NCBI GenBank assembly: GCA_009646425.1
Contig: WJBW01000002.1
Location: forward strand, 323,878-387,877
Source of the DNA: Burkholderiales bacterium LSUCC0115
GTDB lineage: Bacteria; Pseudomonadota; Gammaproteobacteria; Burkholderiales; Burkholderiaceae_A
Direction: 5' to 3'
Length of the DNA: 64,000 nt
The notes under the pieces are model-generated. The model searched no databases. It saw only the letters and a list, made by a program, of their open reading frames with translations, and was not told the origin of the DNA. Shown here piece after piece: positions 1 to 8,214 of the stretch. Each line of letters starts with the position of its first letter. Position 1 is the first letter of the stretch. The position numbers were made by a program, and so were the translations under genes.

Positions 1-81
1 GCCTACAACCAGGCCGATGCAGCCGGCTTCATCAAGCTCAACGCCCTGCGTATGCGCATCGCCGCCACCAAGCGACGTTAA
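1..81 (+). CDS. argG: argininosuccinate synthase, C-terminal end (partial)
   Basis: Only the last 26 codons and the TAA stop are inside the window. The visible tail contains DAAGFIKLNALRMRI, which resembles the C-terminal helix of argininosuccinate synthases (human ASS1 has DATGFININSLRLKE). That enzyme joins citrulline and aspartate in arginine synthesis. The stop is followed after 36 bases by yajQ on the same strand. The identification rests on a short conserved tail recalled from the family, so it is probable rather than certain; the start and catalytic part lie upstream of the window. Confidence 0.65.
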   Translation, partial: AYNQADAAGFIKLNALRMRIAATKRR

Positions 82-117
82 GCAGCCCGAAGACGAAACC
101 GATCAGGAGCCTGACCC

Positions 118-603
118 ATGCCCTCTTTTGACGCCACCCTCGAAGCCGATGCCACCGAGCTGCGCAACGCAGTGGAGCAGACCTCCAAAGAGATCGGCAC
201 CCGGTTTGACTTCAAGGGCACCAGTGCCAGCGTGGAGCAGAAGGACCGTGAACTCACCTGCATCGCCGACAGCGAATTTCAGCTGAGCCAAGTCAGAGAT
301 GTGCTGATCGGCAAGTGTGCCAAACGGGGGGTGGATGTCCGGTTCCTGAACATGGGCGACATCCAAAAGCTGGGTGGAGACAAAATCAAACAGGTCATCA
401 CCGTGCGCCATGGCATTGCCGGCGATGACGCCAAGCGCATCGTGCGTGTGATCAAGGACAGCAAAATGAAGGTTCAGGCCGCCATTCAAGGCGATGCAGT
501 CCGCATCACCGGCGGCAAGCGAGACGACCTACAGGCCGCCATTGCCTTGCTCAAAAAAGATGTCTCGGACCTGCCACTGACCTTCGGAAATTTCCGAGAC
601 TAG
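118..603 (+). CDS. yajQ: YajQ-family nucleotide-binding protein
   Basis: This 161-residue protein has the usual length of the YajQ/DUF520 family, which folds as two ferredoxin-like halves. It opens with [20 protein letters not shown] and has the family pattern TRFDFKGT at about residues 30-37. It ends in the conserved [11 protein letters not shown] tail. Family members bind nucleotides; the Xanthomonas homologue binds cyclic di-GMP and acts with a LysR regulator. No catalytic role is visible. The ATG is preceded by CAGGAG at a suitable distance. It is convergent with folE2, leaving only seven bases between the two stops. Confidence 0.93.
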   Translation: MPSFDATLEADATELRNAVEQTSKEIGTRFDFKGTSASVEQKDRELTCIADSEFQLSQVRDVLIGKCAKRGVDVRFLNMGDIQKLGGDKIKQVITVRHGIAGDDAKRIVRVIKDSKMKVQAAIQGDAVRITGGKRDDLQAAIALLKKDVSDLPLTFGNFRD

Positions 604-610
604 AGCAGCC

Positions 611-1459
611 TTACTGCTGGGGGCCGGTGATTCGGGCCCAGGCCGAGTGGTTGTGAATCGACTCGAAGTTCTCGGCCTCGACCACGTACTTGGCTACCCC
701 TGGCAAGCCAGCCACCGTCAGGGCCACATCCCGAACCAAGTCTTCAACGAACTTGGCATTCTCATAAGCGCGCTCGGTCACGTATTTCTCGTCGGGTCGC
801 TTGAGCAGACCCCAGAGCTCACAAGAGGCCTGGGATTCAACCGCCTTGATCAACTCCACCAGACTCGGGCCATTGTGTTGGCCGGGATCGGCTAGGGTCA
901 CACTGACCTTGACCTCGCTGCGCTGATTGTGGGCACCGTAATCAGAGATTTCTTTTGAACAGGGACAGAGGCTTTTGACGGGCACCGCCACCTGCATCAC
1001 CACCTGGGCGCGACCGTCAACGCTGTGGGCCTGAAAGCCCACTCGATAATCCATGAGGCTCTTCACGCCACTCACGGGTGCAGCCTTCTCAATGAAAAAA
1101 GGTGCGCTGAGTTCAATGCTGCCCTCGGTCGCCTCCAGCAGACTCACCATCTCCTGGACCAGCGTGGCCATCGAGGCAGGCGTCATCTGACGACCTTCCT
1201 TATTCATGGTCTCGAGCAGGGCCACAAAACGGCTCATGTGGGTGCCCTTGCGGTCTGCAGCCAGACCAACCGACAGTGAAAACTCTGCGATCGAAGGCAG
1301 ACGAGCGTCGCCCTCTAGGCCGAAGACCACTGGGTAGCGAAGACCCCGGACACCGACGCGATCGATGGGCAGGTTGCGAGCGTCGACGGAACCCTGCACA
1401 TCAGGCATGGCGGCGGAGGCGTGGCGCAGCACGCTGGAAGAATCGTTTGGCTTGTTCAT
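611..1459 (-). CDS. folE2: GTP cyclohydrolase FolE2 (type IB)
   Basis: The protein converts GTP to 7,8-dihydroneopterin triphosphate, the first step of tetrahydrofolate synthesis. Its 282 residues and the motif [17 protein letters not shown] near residues 165-181, which holds the metal-site cysteine, identify the metal-flexible FolE2 family rather than zinc-dependent Fol[13 protein letters not shown] near 72-83 is also characteristic. The ATG overlaps the dxs stop as ATGA, so translation is probably coupled. In some bacteria FolE2 is a zinc-starvation back-up; its position at the end of a housekeeping isoprenoid operon argues for constitutive use here. Confidence 0.95.
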   Translation of the reverse strand: MNKPNDSSSVLRHASAAMPDVQGSVDARNLPIDRVGVRGLRYPVVFGLEGDARLPSIAEFSLSVGLAADRKGTHMSRFVALLETMNKEGRQMTPASMATLVQEMVSLLEATEGSIELSAPFFIEKAAPVSGVKSLMDYRVGFQAHSVDGRAQVVMQVAVPVKSLCPCSKEISDYGAHNQRSEVKVSVTLADPGQHNGPSLVELIKAVESQASCELWGLLKRPDEKYVTERAYENAKFVEDLVRDVALTVAGLPGVAKYVVEAENFESIHNHSAWARITGPQQ

Positions 1460-3429
1460 GAGGCCAGTGTAAGGGATACGGGGCCTGGTTTACCCGCAGA
1501 GTCCTCTGACTGCCCTGTGGCTGATGGGGTCTTTGATTGAACCTGGGCAGCATGCCGGCGCACCGATGCCTCAATGCCAGCGGCATCCAAGCCCTCAAGC
1601 GACAGGAGCTTGGCATGATCGCCTTGGTCGATAAAACGATCGGGCAGGCCCAGGTGCATGATGGGGATCATAGGGATTCGGTCTTCCATGGCGACCAAAG
1701 CCTCCGCACAGCCAGAGCCCGCTCCGCCCGCGATCACGTTTTCTTCGATGGTGACCAGCAGATCATGGTGGTTGGCGGCCCAGGCCAGGGTGTCCAAGTC
1801 CAGGGGTTTGATAAACCGCATGTTAACGACCGTGGCATTGAGAGCCTCTGCAGCACCCAGAGCAGGCGCCACCATACTGCCAAAGGCCAGCAAGGCCACG
1901 CGCAGCCGGTGGGGTCCCTCACCACCTTGACGCAGTAACTCGGCCTTGCCGACGGGCAGAGGCTCCAGCGACTGGCCCGCCTCGACACCCATGCCAGCGC
2001 CCCGGGGGTAACGCACCGCCGAAGGGCCATCAACAACCAGGCCCGTGCTCAGCATGGCACGACACTCTGGCTCATCCTTGGGAGCCATGATGACCATATT
2101 GGGAATGCAACGCAGATAAGACAAATCGTAGGCACCCGCATGGGTGGCACCGTCAGCCCCAACGAGCCCCGCTCGATCGATGGCAAACAAGACGGGCAGG
2201 TTCTGCAGAGCCACGTCGTGAATCAACTGGTCATAGCCACGCTGCAAGAACGTGGAGTAAATGGCCACGACAGGGCGCAGGCCCTCGCAGGCCATGCCAG
2301 CGGCCACGGTGACAGCGTGCTGCTCGGCGATGGCCACGTCGTGATACCGATCCGGAAAGCGCTCCGAGAACTCGACCATGCCAGAGCCCTCGCGCATGGC
2401 TGGGGTCACCGCGACCACACGCTCGTCGGCGGCCGCCGCGTCACAGAGCCAGTCACCGAAGATCTTGGAGTAGGTTGGCTTGGGCACCTTGGCAGGTGAG
2501 ACCAGACCAACCGCCGGGTCAAACTTGCCGGGGCCGTGATAGGCGATGGGATCCTCTTCGGCCTTGTCGTAGCCCTGACCTTTTTTGGTGACCACGTGCA
2601 AGAACTGTGGGCCCTTGAGCTCACGTAAATTCTGCAGAGCGGGGACCAGGGCGTCGAGGTCATGGCCGTCGATGGGGCCAAAGTAGTGAAAGCCGAACTC
2701 TTCAAAGAGCGTGCCAGGACCCACCAAGCCCTTGGCGCCACCCTCTAGACGACGGGCGATCTCCAGGACCGGCGGCACCACACCCAAAACCTGCTTGCCG
2801 AGCTCGCGAGCAGCCGAATAAAACCGACCCGTCATCAACCGGGCCAGATAGTTGCTCATGGCCCCGACCGGCGGCGAGATGCTCATCTCGTTGTCATTCA
2901 GAATCACCAGCAGATCAATGTCTTTGTGAATGCCAGCATTGTTCAGGGCCTCATAGGCCATGCCGGCACTAATCGCCCCGTCACCAATCACGGCCAGGTG
3001 CCGGCGTCGGTGCTGACCTTGATGCTCACCCTTTTGCCGGGTGGCCAGCGCCATGCCCAAGGCGGCTGAGATCGAGGTCGAGGAGTGGGCGGTACCGAAA
3101 TGGTCGTATTCACTCTCGGATCGCTTGGGGAAGCCGGACAGCCCCTCGAACTGACGAAGGGTGTGCATCTGATCGCGGCGTCCGGTCAGAATCTTGTGCG
3201 GGTAGCTCTGATGACCCACGTCCCAGACCAGTCGATCGAACGGCGTCTGAAAGACATGATGGATCGCAATAGACAGCTCGACGGTGCCCAGGTTGGAGGA
3301 GAGGTGCCCCCCGGTACTGGCCACTGACTGCAACAGGTAAGCGCGCAACTCATCGGCGAGCTCTTTGAGTTGCCGACGGCTGAGACAGCGCAGATCAGCG
3401 GGGGATTGAATGTCTTGAAGTAAGGCCAT
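1456..3429 (-). CDS. dxs: 1-deoxy-D-xylulose-5-phosphate synthase
   Basis: DXS condenses pyruvate and glyceraldehyde-3-phosphate in a thiamine-diphosphate reaction, the first step of the MEP isoprenoid pathway. At 657 residues it is slightly longer than usual because of a low-complexity tail after about residue 620. The thiamine site is clear: [18 protein letters not shown] begins near residue 149, with N180 (NDNEMSIS) completing the metal site. The pyrimidine/transketolase half contains [19 protein letters not shown]. It follows ispA by 14 bases and overlaps folE2 by four. The MEP gene ispG lies elsewhere in the window at 43445-44707. Confidence 0.97.
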   Translation of the reverse strand: MALLQDIQSPADLRCLSRRQLKELADELRAYLLQSVASTGGHLSSNLGTVELSIAIHHVFQTPFDRLVWDVGHQSYPHKILTGRRDQMHTLRQFEGLSGFPKRSESEYDHFGTAHSSTSISAALGMALATRQKGEHQGQHRRRHLAVIGDGAISAGMAYEALNNAGIHKDIDLLVILNDNEMSISPPVGAMSNYLARLMTGRFYSAARELGKQVLGVVPPVLEIARRLEGGAKGLVGPGTLFEEFGFHYFGPIDGHDLDALVPALQNLRELKGPQFLHVVTKKGQGYDKAEEDPIAYHGPGKFDPAVGLVSPAKVPKPTYSKIFGDWLCDAAAADERVVAVTPAMREGSGMVEFSERFPDRYHDVAIAEQHAVTVAAGMACEGLRPVVAIYSTFLQRGYDQLIHDVALQNLPVLFAIDRAGLVGADGATHAGAYDLSYLRCIPNMVIMAPKDEPECRAMLSTGLVVDGPSAVRYPRGAGMGVEAGQSLEPLPVGKAELLRQGGEGPHRLRVALLAFGSMVAPALGAAEALNATVVNMRFIKPLDLDTLAWAANHHDLLVTIEENVIAGGAGSGCAEALVAMEDRIPMIPIMHLGLPDRFIDQGDHAKLLSLEGLDAAGIEASVRRHAAQVQSKTPSATGQSEDSAGKPGPVSLTLAS

Positions 3430-3443
3430 GGCTTGAAGATGAA

Positions 3444-4394
3444 CTAGTATGCGCGGTGCGTCAATGCCTGGGCGAGCCCGCGCAGGGCGTCCGCCGAGGC
3501 TCCGTAGCCTGAGAGCTCGGCCAGGGATTGTTGGAGGAGTTGGGCCGCGTGATCACTGGCACGGTCATGCCCCATGAGGCTCACAAAGGTGGGCTTGCCC
3601 TGGGCCTGGTCTTTGCCCGCCGTCTTGCCCAGGGTCTGGGTGTCTGCGCTGGCATCCAGTAGGTCATCGACCACCTGAAAGGCCAGGCCAAGGTTTTGGG
3701 CGTATGCCACCAGGTGCCTCAGGCCATCGGTCGACTGACTGGCCGCAGGGCCCATGAGGCCCCCCATCTCAACCGAAGCCACAATTAGAGCGCCCGTCTT
3801 GAGTCGATGCATGGCCTCGAGTTCTTGCTGCCCAGGGGTCTGCCCCACCGCCGCAATGTCAATGGCCTGTCCACCGGCCATGCCCAGCGCACCGGTGGCC
3901 TGGGCCAAGGACCGAATCAGACGAAGCTGGCGATCTGCAGGGCCAGGGCTCACAGACAGACACTCAAAGGCCAACGTCTGCAGCGCGTCGCCTACCAGCA
4001 GCGCAGTCGGCTCGTCATAGGCCACATGCACGGTCGGTTGCCCGCGCCGCAGGTCATCGTCATCCATACAGGGCATGTCATCGTGGACCAAGGAAAAGGC
4101 ATGAACAAACTCCACCGCACAGGCGGCGTCTAGGACGGCCTCCTGGGTCGGTTCTGCCCCGCTGGCTTGCGCTGCCGCCATGAGCAGCAGGCCCCGGGCC
4201 CGCTTGCCCCCATTCAAAACACCATGACGCATGGCCTTGATCAAACGCGACAGCGCGGCCTGCGCGCCAGGCGCTGCCCTCCCCTGGCTCGTCATCTGGT
4301 CCGTCATGCGCGACTGCGCCTGGTCCAACTGAAACGACAGTCGAGCCTCAATGGCCAACTTCCAGTTGGCAAAGGCGCCTAGACCGGCGGTCAC
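3444..4394 (-). CDS. ispA: farnesyl diphosphate synthase (polyprenyl synthetase)
   Basis: This short-chain prenyltransferase elongates dimethylallyl and geranyl diphosphates with isopentenyl diphosphate. The first aspartate-rich motif [15 protein letters not shown] spans about residues 104-118. The second, [13 protein letters not shown], lies near 239-251, and the family's [10 protein letters not shown] is near 62-71. At 316 residues it is slightly longer than typical IspA because of an N-terminal extension. It overlaps xseB by four bases and precedes dxs, the common xseB-ispA-dxs order. Farnesyl rather than geranylgeranyl product is assumed from that context. Confidence 0.95.
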   Translation of the reverse strand: MTAGLGAFANWKLAIEARLSFQLDQAQSRMTDQMTSQGRAAPGAQAALSRLIKAMRHGVLNGGKRARGLLLMAAAQASGAEPTQEAVLDAACAVEFVHAFSLVHDDMPCMDDDDLRRGQPTVHVAYDEPTALLVGDALQTLAFECLSVSPGPADRQLRLIRSLAQATGALGMAGGQAIDIAAVGQTPGQQELEAMHRLKTGALIVASVEMGGLMGPAASQSTDGLRHLVAYAQNLGLAFQVVDDLLDASADTQTLGKTAGKDQAQGKPTFVSLMGHDRASDHAAQLLQQSLAELSGYGASADALRGLAQALTHRAY

Positions 4395-4696
4395 GACTGG
4401 CTGTCCTCCAAGGCCGACCGACTCACCTGACTGGTCTGCCCCTGGGCGTCTATGACGGCTAGGGTCTCTTCCACATGGGTCAGCAGTGCCTGGGCATGCC
4501 TGAGCAAAGCCACGCCCCGCTCATAACTGCCCAGGGACTCGGCCAGGCCCTGGTCACCGGAGGACAGGCGGGCTGTTTCCTCGTCCAGGGCCGACATGGC
4601 CTGTTCGAAGGACATGGCCTGAATCTCGGCCTGCTCAGCAGCCGACAGGCCCTCGCTCGCCTCCTTGGTTTGGCTTGTTTTAGTCCGCATAAACAC
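4391..4696 (-). CDS. xseB: exodeoxyribonuclease VII small subunit
   Basis: This 101-residue protein is longer than E. coli XseB (80) because of a Lys/Thr-rich N-terminus. The core holds the family pattern SFEQAMSALDEETARLSSGDQGLAESLGSYERGVALL, given here as two recognisable parts: the LE-type helix around residues 29-48 and the YERG helix around 63-70. XseB binds the large catalytic subunit XseA, which is not in the window; together they degrade single-stranded DNA. It is the first gene of the minus-strand xseB-ispA-dxs-folE2 run and shares an 83-base divergent region with the Rieske oxygenase. Confidence 0.9.
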   Translation of the reverse strand: MFMRTKTSQTKEASEGLSAAEQAEIQAMSFEQAMSALDEETARLSSGDQGLAESLGSYERGVALLRHAQALLTHVEETLAVIDAQGQTSQVSRSALEDSQS

Positions 4697-4739
4697 TAGT
4701 GTAATTGAGCGTCATCAAGGACTGGATCCCTTCCGCGGG

Positions 4740-4745
4740 TATACT
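4740..4745 (+). promoter_or_regulatory. candidate -10 element upstream of the Rieske oxygenase gene
   Basis: TATACT matches the sigma-70 -10 consensus at five of six positions and lies 34 bases before the start codon. No convincing -35 hexamer sits 16-18 bases upstream, so activation or a weak promoter is possible. The same region must hold the xseB promoter on the other strand, which I cannot place. Confidence 0.35.
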
Positions 4746-4779
4746 GGAATGCTTTCTTTGGCTAACCGGGGGGATTTCG

Positions 4780-5895
4780 ATGTCGGATGTCGGAACCTTT
4801 TCTCGGCTTGCACCGAGCCAGGCTCAACTGCCGGTGCAGGCATATTTCAACGATGCGCTTCTTGCCCAAGAGCGCACTCAATGCTTCCAGGCAGGCCCTG
4901 GCTACGTCGGTCACCGACTCATGGTGCCGGAGCCTGGGCGCTACAGCACGCTGGCCCACGAGGACCACGGGCGCGTGCTCGTCCATGGCCCACATGGCAT
5001 CGAGCTGCTGTCCAACATCTGCCGTCACCGACAGGCCGTCATGCTCGAAGGTCAGGGTCAGACCGAATCCATCGTCTGTCCGCTGCACCGCTGGACCTAT
5101 GACCTGTCAGGCCAGCTGATCGGTGCACCCTACTTTGACCAAGACCCCTGTCGTCACCTCAAGCGCAAGCCGCTGACCGAGTGGAATGGGCTGCTTTTTG
5201 AGGGTCAGGCTGATCTGCTCAAAGAACTCTCGAGCGTCCCCTTCTTTGACAAGCTCGACTTCGAGGGCTTTGTTCACGCCAAGACCCAGGTCCATCACTG
5301 CGATTACAACTGGAAGAGTTTCATCGAGGTCTACATGGACGACTACCATGTGGTGCCCTTCCACCCCGGCCTGGGTAGTTTTGTTGACTGCGATGCGCTT
5401 CGCTGGCACTTCGGTGAGAACTTCAACATCCAGGCCGTCGGCATCACGCCGCTGACCAAGGGAGCCACCCCGGTCTATCAGCGTTGGCAGCAAGAGGTCC
5501 TGCGCATGCACGATGGCCAGCTGCCGGAATACGGCGCCATCTGGATGACCATCTACCCCAACATCATGGTGGAGTGGTACCCCAAGGTCTTGGTGGTCAG
5601 CCACCTGCACCCGCTGTCCCCCCAGAAGACGCTAAACGTGGTGGAGTTCTACTACCCAGAAGAGATCGCCCTCTTTGAGCCCACGTATATGCAGGCCCAG
5701 CAGGACGCCTACAACGAGACGGTGATCGAAGACGACGAGATTGCCATCCGCATGGACCGTGGCCGCGCAGCCCTGGCCAAGGCTGGTCGCAACGAGACCG
5801 GCCCCTACCACTCCCCCATGGAAGACGGCATGCTTCACTTCCATGAATACCTGCGTCGCCAGTTGGGCGACCAAGCCTTTGCCAACCTGACATGA
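4780..5895 (+). CDS. Rieske-type ring-hydroxylating oxygenase, alpha subunit family
   Basis: The 371-residue protein has the two metal sites of Rieske non-haem iron oxygenases. The [2Fe-2S] ligands are C81-R-H83 and C100-P-L-H103. A mononuclear iron site is suggested by DDYHVVPFHPG (H190, H195) with acidic residues further on (EDDE). I start at the ATG behind GGGGGGA; an in-frame ATG 75 bases earlier would add an untypical leader. No beta subunit, reductase or ferredoxin adjoins it. The stop overlaps the sseA-like start as ATGA, implying co-translation. The substrate is unknown. FdxA-Fpr at 13 kb is one possible electron donor, by inference only. Confidence 0.85.
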   Translation: MSDVGTFSRLAPSQAQLPVQAYFNDALLAQERTQCFQAGPGYVGHRLMVPEPGRYSTLAHEDHGRVLVHGPHGIELLSNICRHRQAVMLEGQGQTESIVCPLHRWTYDLSGQLIGAPYFDQDPCRHLKRKPLTEWNGLLFEGQADLLKELSSVPFFDKLDFEGFVHAKTQVHHCDYNWKSFIEVYMDDYHVVPFHPGLGSFVDCDALRWHFGENFNIQAVGITPLTKGATPVYQRWQQEVLRMHDGQLPEYGAIWMTIYPNIMVEWYPKVLVVSHLHPLSPQKTLNVVEFYYPEEIALFEPTYMQAQQDAYNETVIEDDEIAIRMDRGRAALAKAGRNETGPYHSPMEDGMLHFHEYLRRQLGDQAFANLT

Positions 5896-6752
5896 ACCCA
5901 CTCATTCGCCCAGCCGAACTCATTGCCGAGCCCAGCGAGGTTCTGGTGATTGACGTTCGCCACGACCTCACCGACCCCACCTATGGCTTTCGGGCTTACG
6001 CCGAAGGCCACCTGCCCAATGCCGCTTTCCTCTCAGTGGACGATGACCTGAGCGGCGAGGCAGGCCCCAACAACGGCGGGCGTCATCCCCTGCCGGATCC
6101 GCAAACCTTTGCCAAGCGACTCGAAGGCCTCGGCGTCACCGAGGACACCCTCATCGTGGGCTATGACAGCAGCGGTGGCAATTTCGCAGCCCGACTCTGG
6201 TGGCTCGTGCGATCCATTGGCCACCTCAAAGTCGCAGTGCTCGACGGTGGCATTCAGGCCTGGCTTCGTGCCGGTGGCGGCCTAAAAACGACCGACTTCA
6301 AGCCCCGACGCAAGGGCCAGCTCACGGTTCGGCCCACAGGCTGCCCCCGATGGGATCTGCCCATGGTCCAGCAATGGGTTGCCTCTGGCTCACACCCCGA
6401 TATTGCCTGCCTGCTCGATGCCCGGGCAGTGGAGCGATTTGCTGGTGAGTCAGAGCCGTTTGATCCCGTCGCGGGACACATCCCAGGCGCCCTCAACCGG
6501 CCCCAGTCCCTCAACCTAGATGCCGACGGCTGTTTCAAACCGGCCTCTGTGCTGCGAGAAGAATTCGATGCCCTGTTGCAGGGTCGTGACCCCATGTCGG
6601 TGGTCCACAGCTGCGGCTCCGGGATCAACGCCTGTCATAACCTGCTGGCCATGGAGGCTGCCGGCCTGATTGGCAGTGCGCTGTACCCAGGCTCTTGGAG
6701 TGAATGGTGCTCTGACGCCAGCCGCCCAGTGGCGACAGGGCGGCCCAGCTAA
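5892..6752 (+). CDS. sseA: 3-mercaptopyruvate/thiosulfate sulfurtransferase, two rhodanese domains
   Basis: Two rhodanese domains are present, an inactive N-terminal one (about 5-130) and a catalytic C-terminal one (about 155-280). The active-site loop is HSCGSGINACHN with nucleophile C241; CGSG[VI] is the mercaptopyruvate-type loop, whereas thiosulfate rhodaneses usually carry a CRxGx[RT] loop. The protein is 286 residues, normal for SseA. It transfers sulfur from 3-mercaptopyruvate to an acceptor, probably in the cytoplasm since there is no signal peptide. It is translationally coupled to the upstream Rieske oxygenase and ends two bases before the convergent maiA stop. Confidence 0.88.
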   Translation: MNPLIRPAELIAEPSEVLVIDVRHDLTDPTYGFRAYAEGHLPNAAFLSVDDDLSGEAGPNNGGRHPLPDPQTFAKRLEGLGVTEDTLIVGYDSSGGNFAARLWWLVRSIGHLKVAVLDGGIQAWLRAGGGLKTTDFKPRRKGQLTVRPTGCPRWDLPMVQQWVASGSHPDIACLLDARAVERFAGESEPFDPVAGHIPGALNRPQSLNLDADGCFKPASVLREEFDALLQGRDPMSVVHSCGSGINACHNLLAMEAAGLIGSALYPGSWSEWCSDASRPVATGRPS

Positions 6753-6753
6753 A

Positions 6754-7437
6754 TCAGGCCTTGGCGGGCAGCGCCAGTTCACCCTGGTCTGATGGCGCAT
6801 CGATCTGGCTGTATGGGTAAGCCTGACGCACCCAATCCAACTGCAACAAGTTGGACTCGACCCTGGCGATCTGGGGCAGATCGGCCATGTCCACCTTCAT
6901 GATGCGAGCGTTGAAAACCTGCGGCATCAGCAGGCAGTCGGCCATGCTTGGCGTGTCGCCGTGACAGAAGGCTCCGGTCTGTGGCTCAGACAGGTGTTGT
7001 TCAAACCGCTCCAGACCCTGACGAACCCAATGGGCATACCAGACCGACCGCTGTTCAGATGACACGCCCAAGGGCTTGCTCAGGTACTGCAGGGTTCGCA
7101 GGTTGTTCAAAGGATGAATCTCGCAGGCAATCCATTGAGCAAGTGCACGAACCCTGGCGCGACCCACTGGATCTGAAGGCAGCAAGGCTGGCTGGGGCCT
7201 GGTCTCCTCGAGGTATTCCAAGATGGCCATGGACTGCGAGAGTCGCAGACCATCGATCTCGAGCAAAGGAACCAGACCGTCGGGGTTCAACGCCTGAAAC
7301 GACGGCTGACGATGGGCCCCAGCGGGTAAATCGACCGGCTCGACATGCGCCTGGACGCCCTTGTAGGCCAAGCCCAGCCGAACCCGATAGGCGGCAGACG
7401 ATCGCCAATAGCTATAAAGGCGAACCGGTATGGTCAT
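6754..7437 (-). CDS. maiA: maleylacetoacetate/maleylpyruvate isomerase (zeta-class GST)
   Basis: The N-terminal thioredoxin fold carries the zeta-class glutathione motif SYWRSSAAYRVRLGL (residues 9-23), whose serines contact glutathione. The length, 227 residues, is also right. Such enzymes use glutathione as a cofactor to isomerise cis to trans double bonds in maleylacetoacetate (tyrosine/homogentisate route) or maleylpyruvate (gentisate route). The gene sits three bases downstream of an FAH-family hydrolase. That hydrolase is only about 230 residues, as in fumarylpyruvate hydrolases, so the maleylpyruvate role (NagL type) seems more likely. Neither ring-cleaving dioxygenase is in the window. 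Confidence 0.87.
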   Translation of the reverse strand: MTIPVRLYSYWRSSAAYRVRLGLAYKGVQAHVEPVDLPAGAHRQPSFQALNPDGLVPLLEIDGLRLSQSMAILEYLEETRPQPALLPSDPVGRARVRALAQWIACEIHPLNNLRTLQYLSKPLGVSSEQRSVWYAHWVRQGLERFEQHLSEPQTGAFCHGDTPSMADCLLMPQVFNARIMKVDMADLPQIARVESNLLQLDWVRQAYPYSQIDAPSDQGELALPAKA

Positions 7438-7440
7438 GAA

Positions 7441-8139
7441 TCAGGCCACCTTCAGCTCGAGGCTGGGCAGGCCCGGCACACTGGCCTGCAGCACGTCACC
7501 GCGCACGACCGGACCAACGCCCGCGGGCGTGCCGGTGTAGATCAAATCGCCCGGCAGGATGGTCCAGGCCTTTGACAGCTCGGCAATGGTCTCGGCGACT
7601 GACCAGATCATCTGGTCAAACTGACCCTGCTGGCGGACTTGACCATTGACCTTCAGGCTAATGCCCTGCTGGAGCAAATCGGGGACCGACTCAACCGGCA
7701 CCAGGGGAGTGATGGGGGCGGAGGCATCAAAGGCCTTGCCAATCTCCCAGGACTTGCCCTCTTTTTTCATCTGCGCCTGACGGTCCCGGCGGGTCATGTC
7801 CAGACCTACGGCATAGCCCCAGATCGCAGCGTTGGCCTGCTCGACCGTTAGGTTCGCGCCGCCACTGGCCATGGCCACCACCAGCTCAACCTCGTGGTGA
7901 CAGTCCTCGGTCGCCATGGGGTAAGGCCACTGGGCCTGACCAGCGGTCACCAGGAACAGAGACTGGGCGGGCTTCATAAAAAAGAAGGGGGGCTCGCGTC
8001 CGCTGGCACCCATCTCAACAGCATGGTCAGCGTAATTGCGCCCCACACAAAAGACTCGGCTCACCGCAAATCGCTTGGTGGCATCCGCTGGGGCGGCCAG
8101 GGGCAGTTCAACAGGCTTGACGACGGGCAGTGCTTTCAT
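7441..8139 (-). CDS. fumarylacetoacetate-hydrolase family protein, probable fumarylpyruvate hydrolase
   Basis: This 232-residue protein has the short FAH fold: VFCVGRNYADHAVEMG near residues 30-45 and the acidic metal site HHEVELVVAMA near 80-90. It also carries the C-terminal GDLIYTGTPAGVGP turn. It lacks the N-terminal domain of true fumarylacetoacetase (about 420 residues) and fits NagK-like fumarylpyruvate hydrolases or related acylpyruvases. It is co-transcribed with the downstream isomerase gene, giving an isomerase/hydrolase pair for the end of gentisate degradation. GGAGAGTTCGAA precedes the ATG. Substrate assignment is inferred from length and neighbour. Confidence 0.82.
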   Translation of the reverse strand: MKALPVVKPVELPLAAPADATKRFAVSRVFCVGRNYADHAVEMGASGREPPFFFMKPAQSLFLVTAGQAQWPYPMATEDCHHEVELVVAMASGGANLTVEQANAAIWGYAVGLDMTRRDRQAQMKKEGKSWEIGKAFDASAPITPLVPVESVPDLLQQGISLKVNGQVRQQGQFDQMIWSVAETIAELSKAWTILPGDLIYTGTPAGVGPVVRGDVLQASVPGLPSLELKVA

Positions 8140-8192
8140 TTCGAACTCTCCAGAGAAGAACGACGATGGGCTAGAACACTTAAACGAAAGGC

Positions 8193-8212
8193 GTGACGAC
8201 GGCTGTCGCCAC
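8193..8212 (-). terminator. possible hairpin terminator after dnaB
   Basis: Eight-base arms (one G-T wobble) enclose a four-base loop just after the dnaB stop on the minus strand, followed by GCCTTTCGTTT. The T-run is interrupted, so intrinsic termination would be weak. Confidence 0.3.
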
Positions 8213-8214
8213 CA

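Noticed and set aside
584-597. Perfect 14-base palindrome TCGGAAATTTCCGA near the yajQ stop
   Set aside because: It encodes the conserved FGNFRD tail, has no loop and no T-run, and is likely coincidental.
4705-4779. Longer N-terminus for the Rieske oxygenase
   Set aside because: The extra 25 residues precede a good ribosome site, include the candidate -10, and do not resemble the family.
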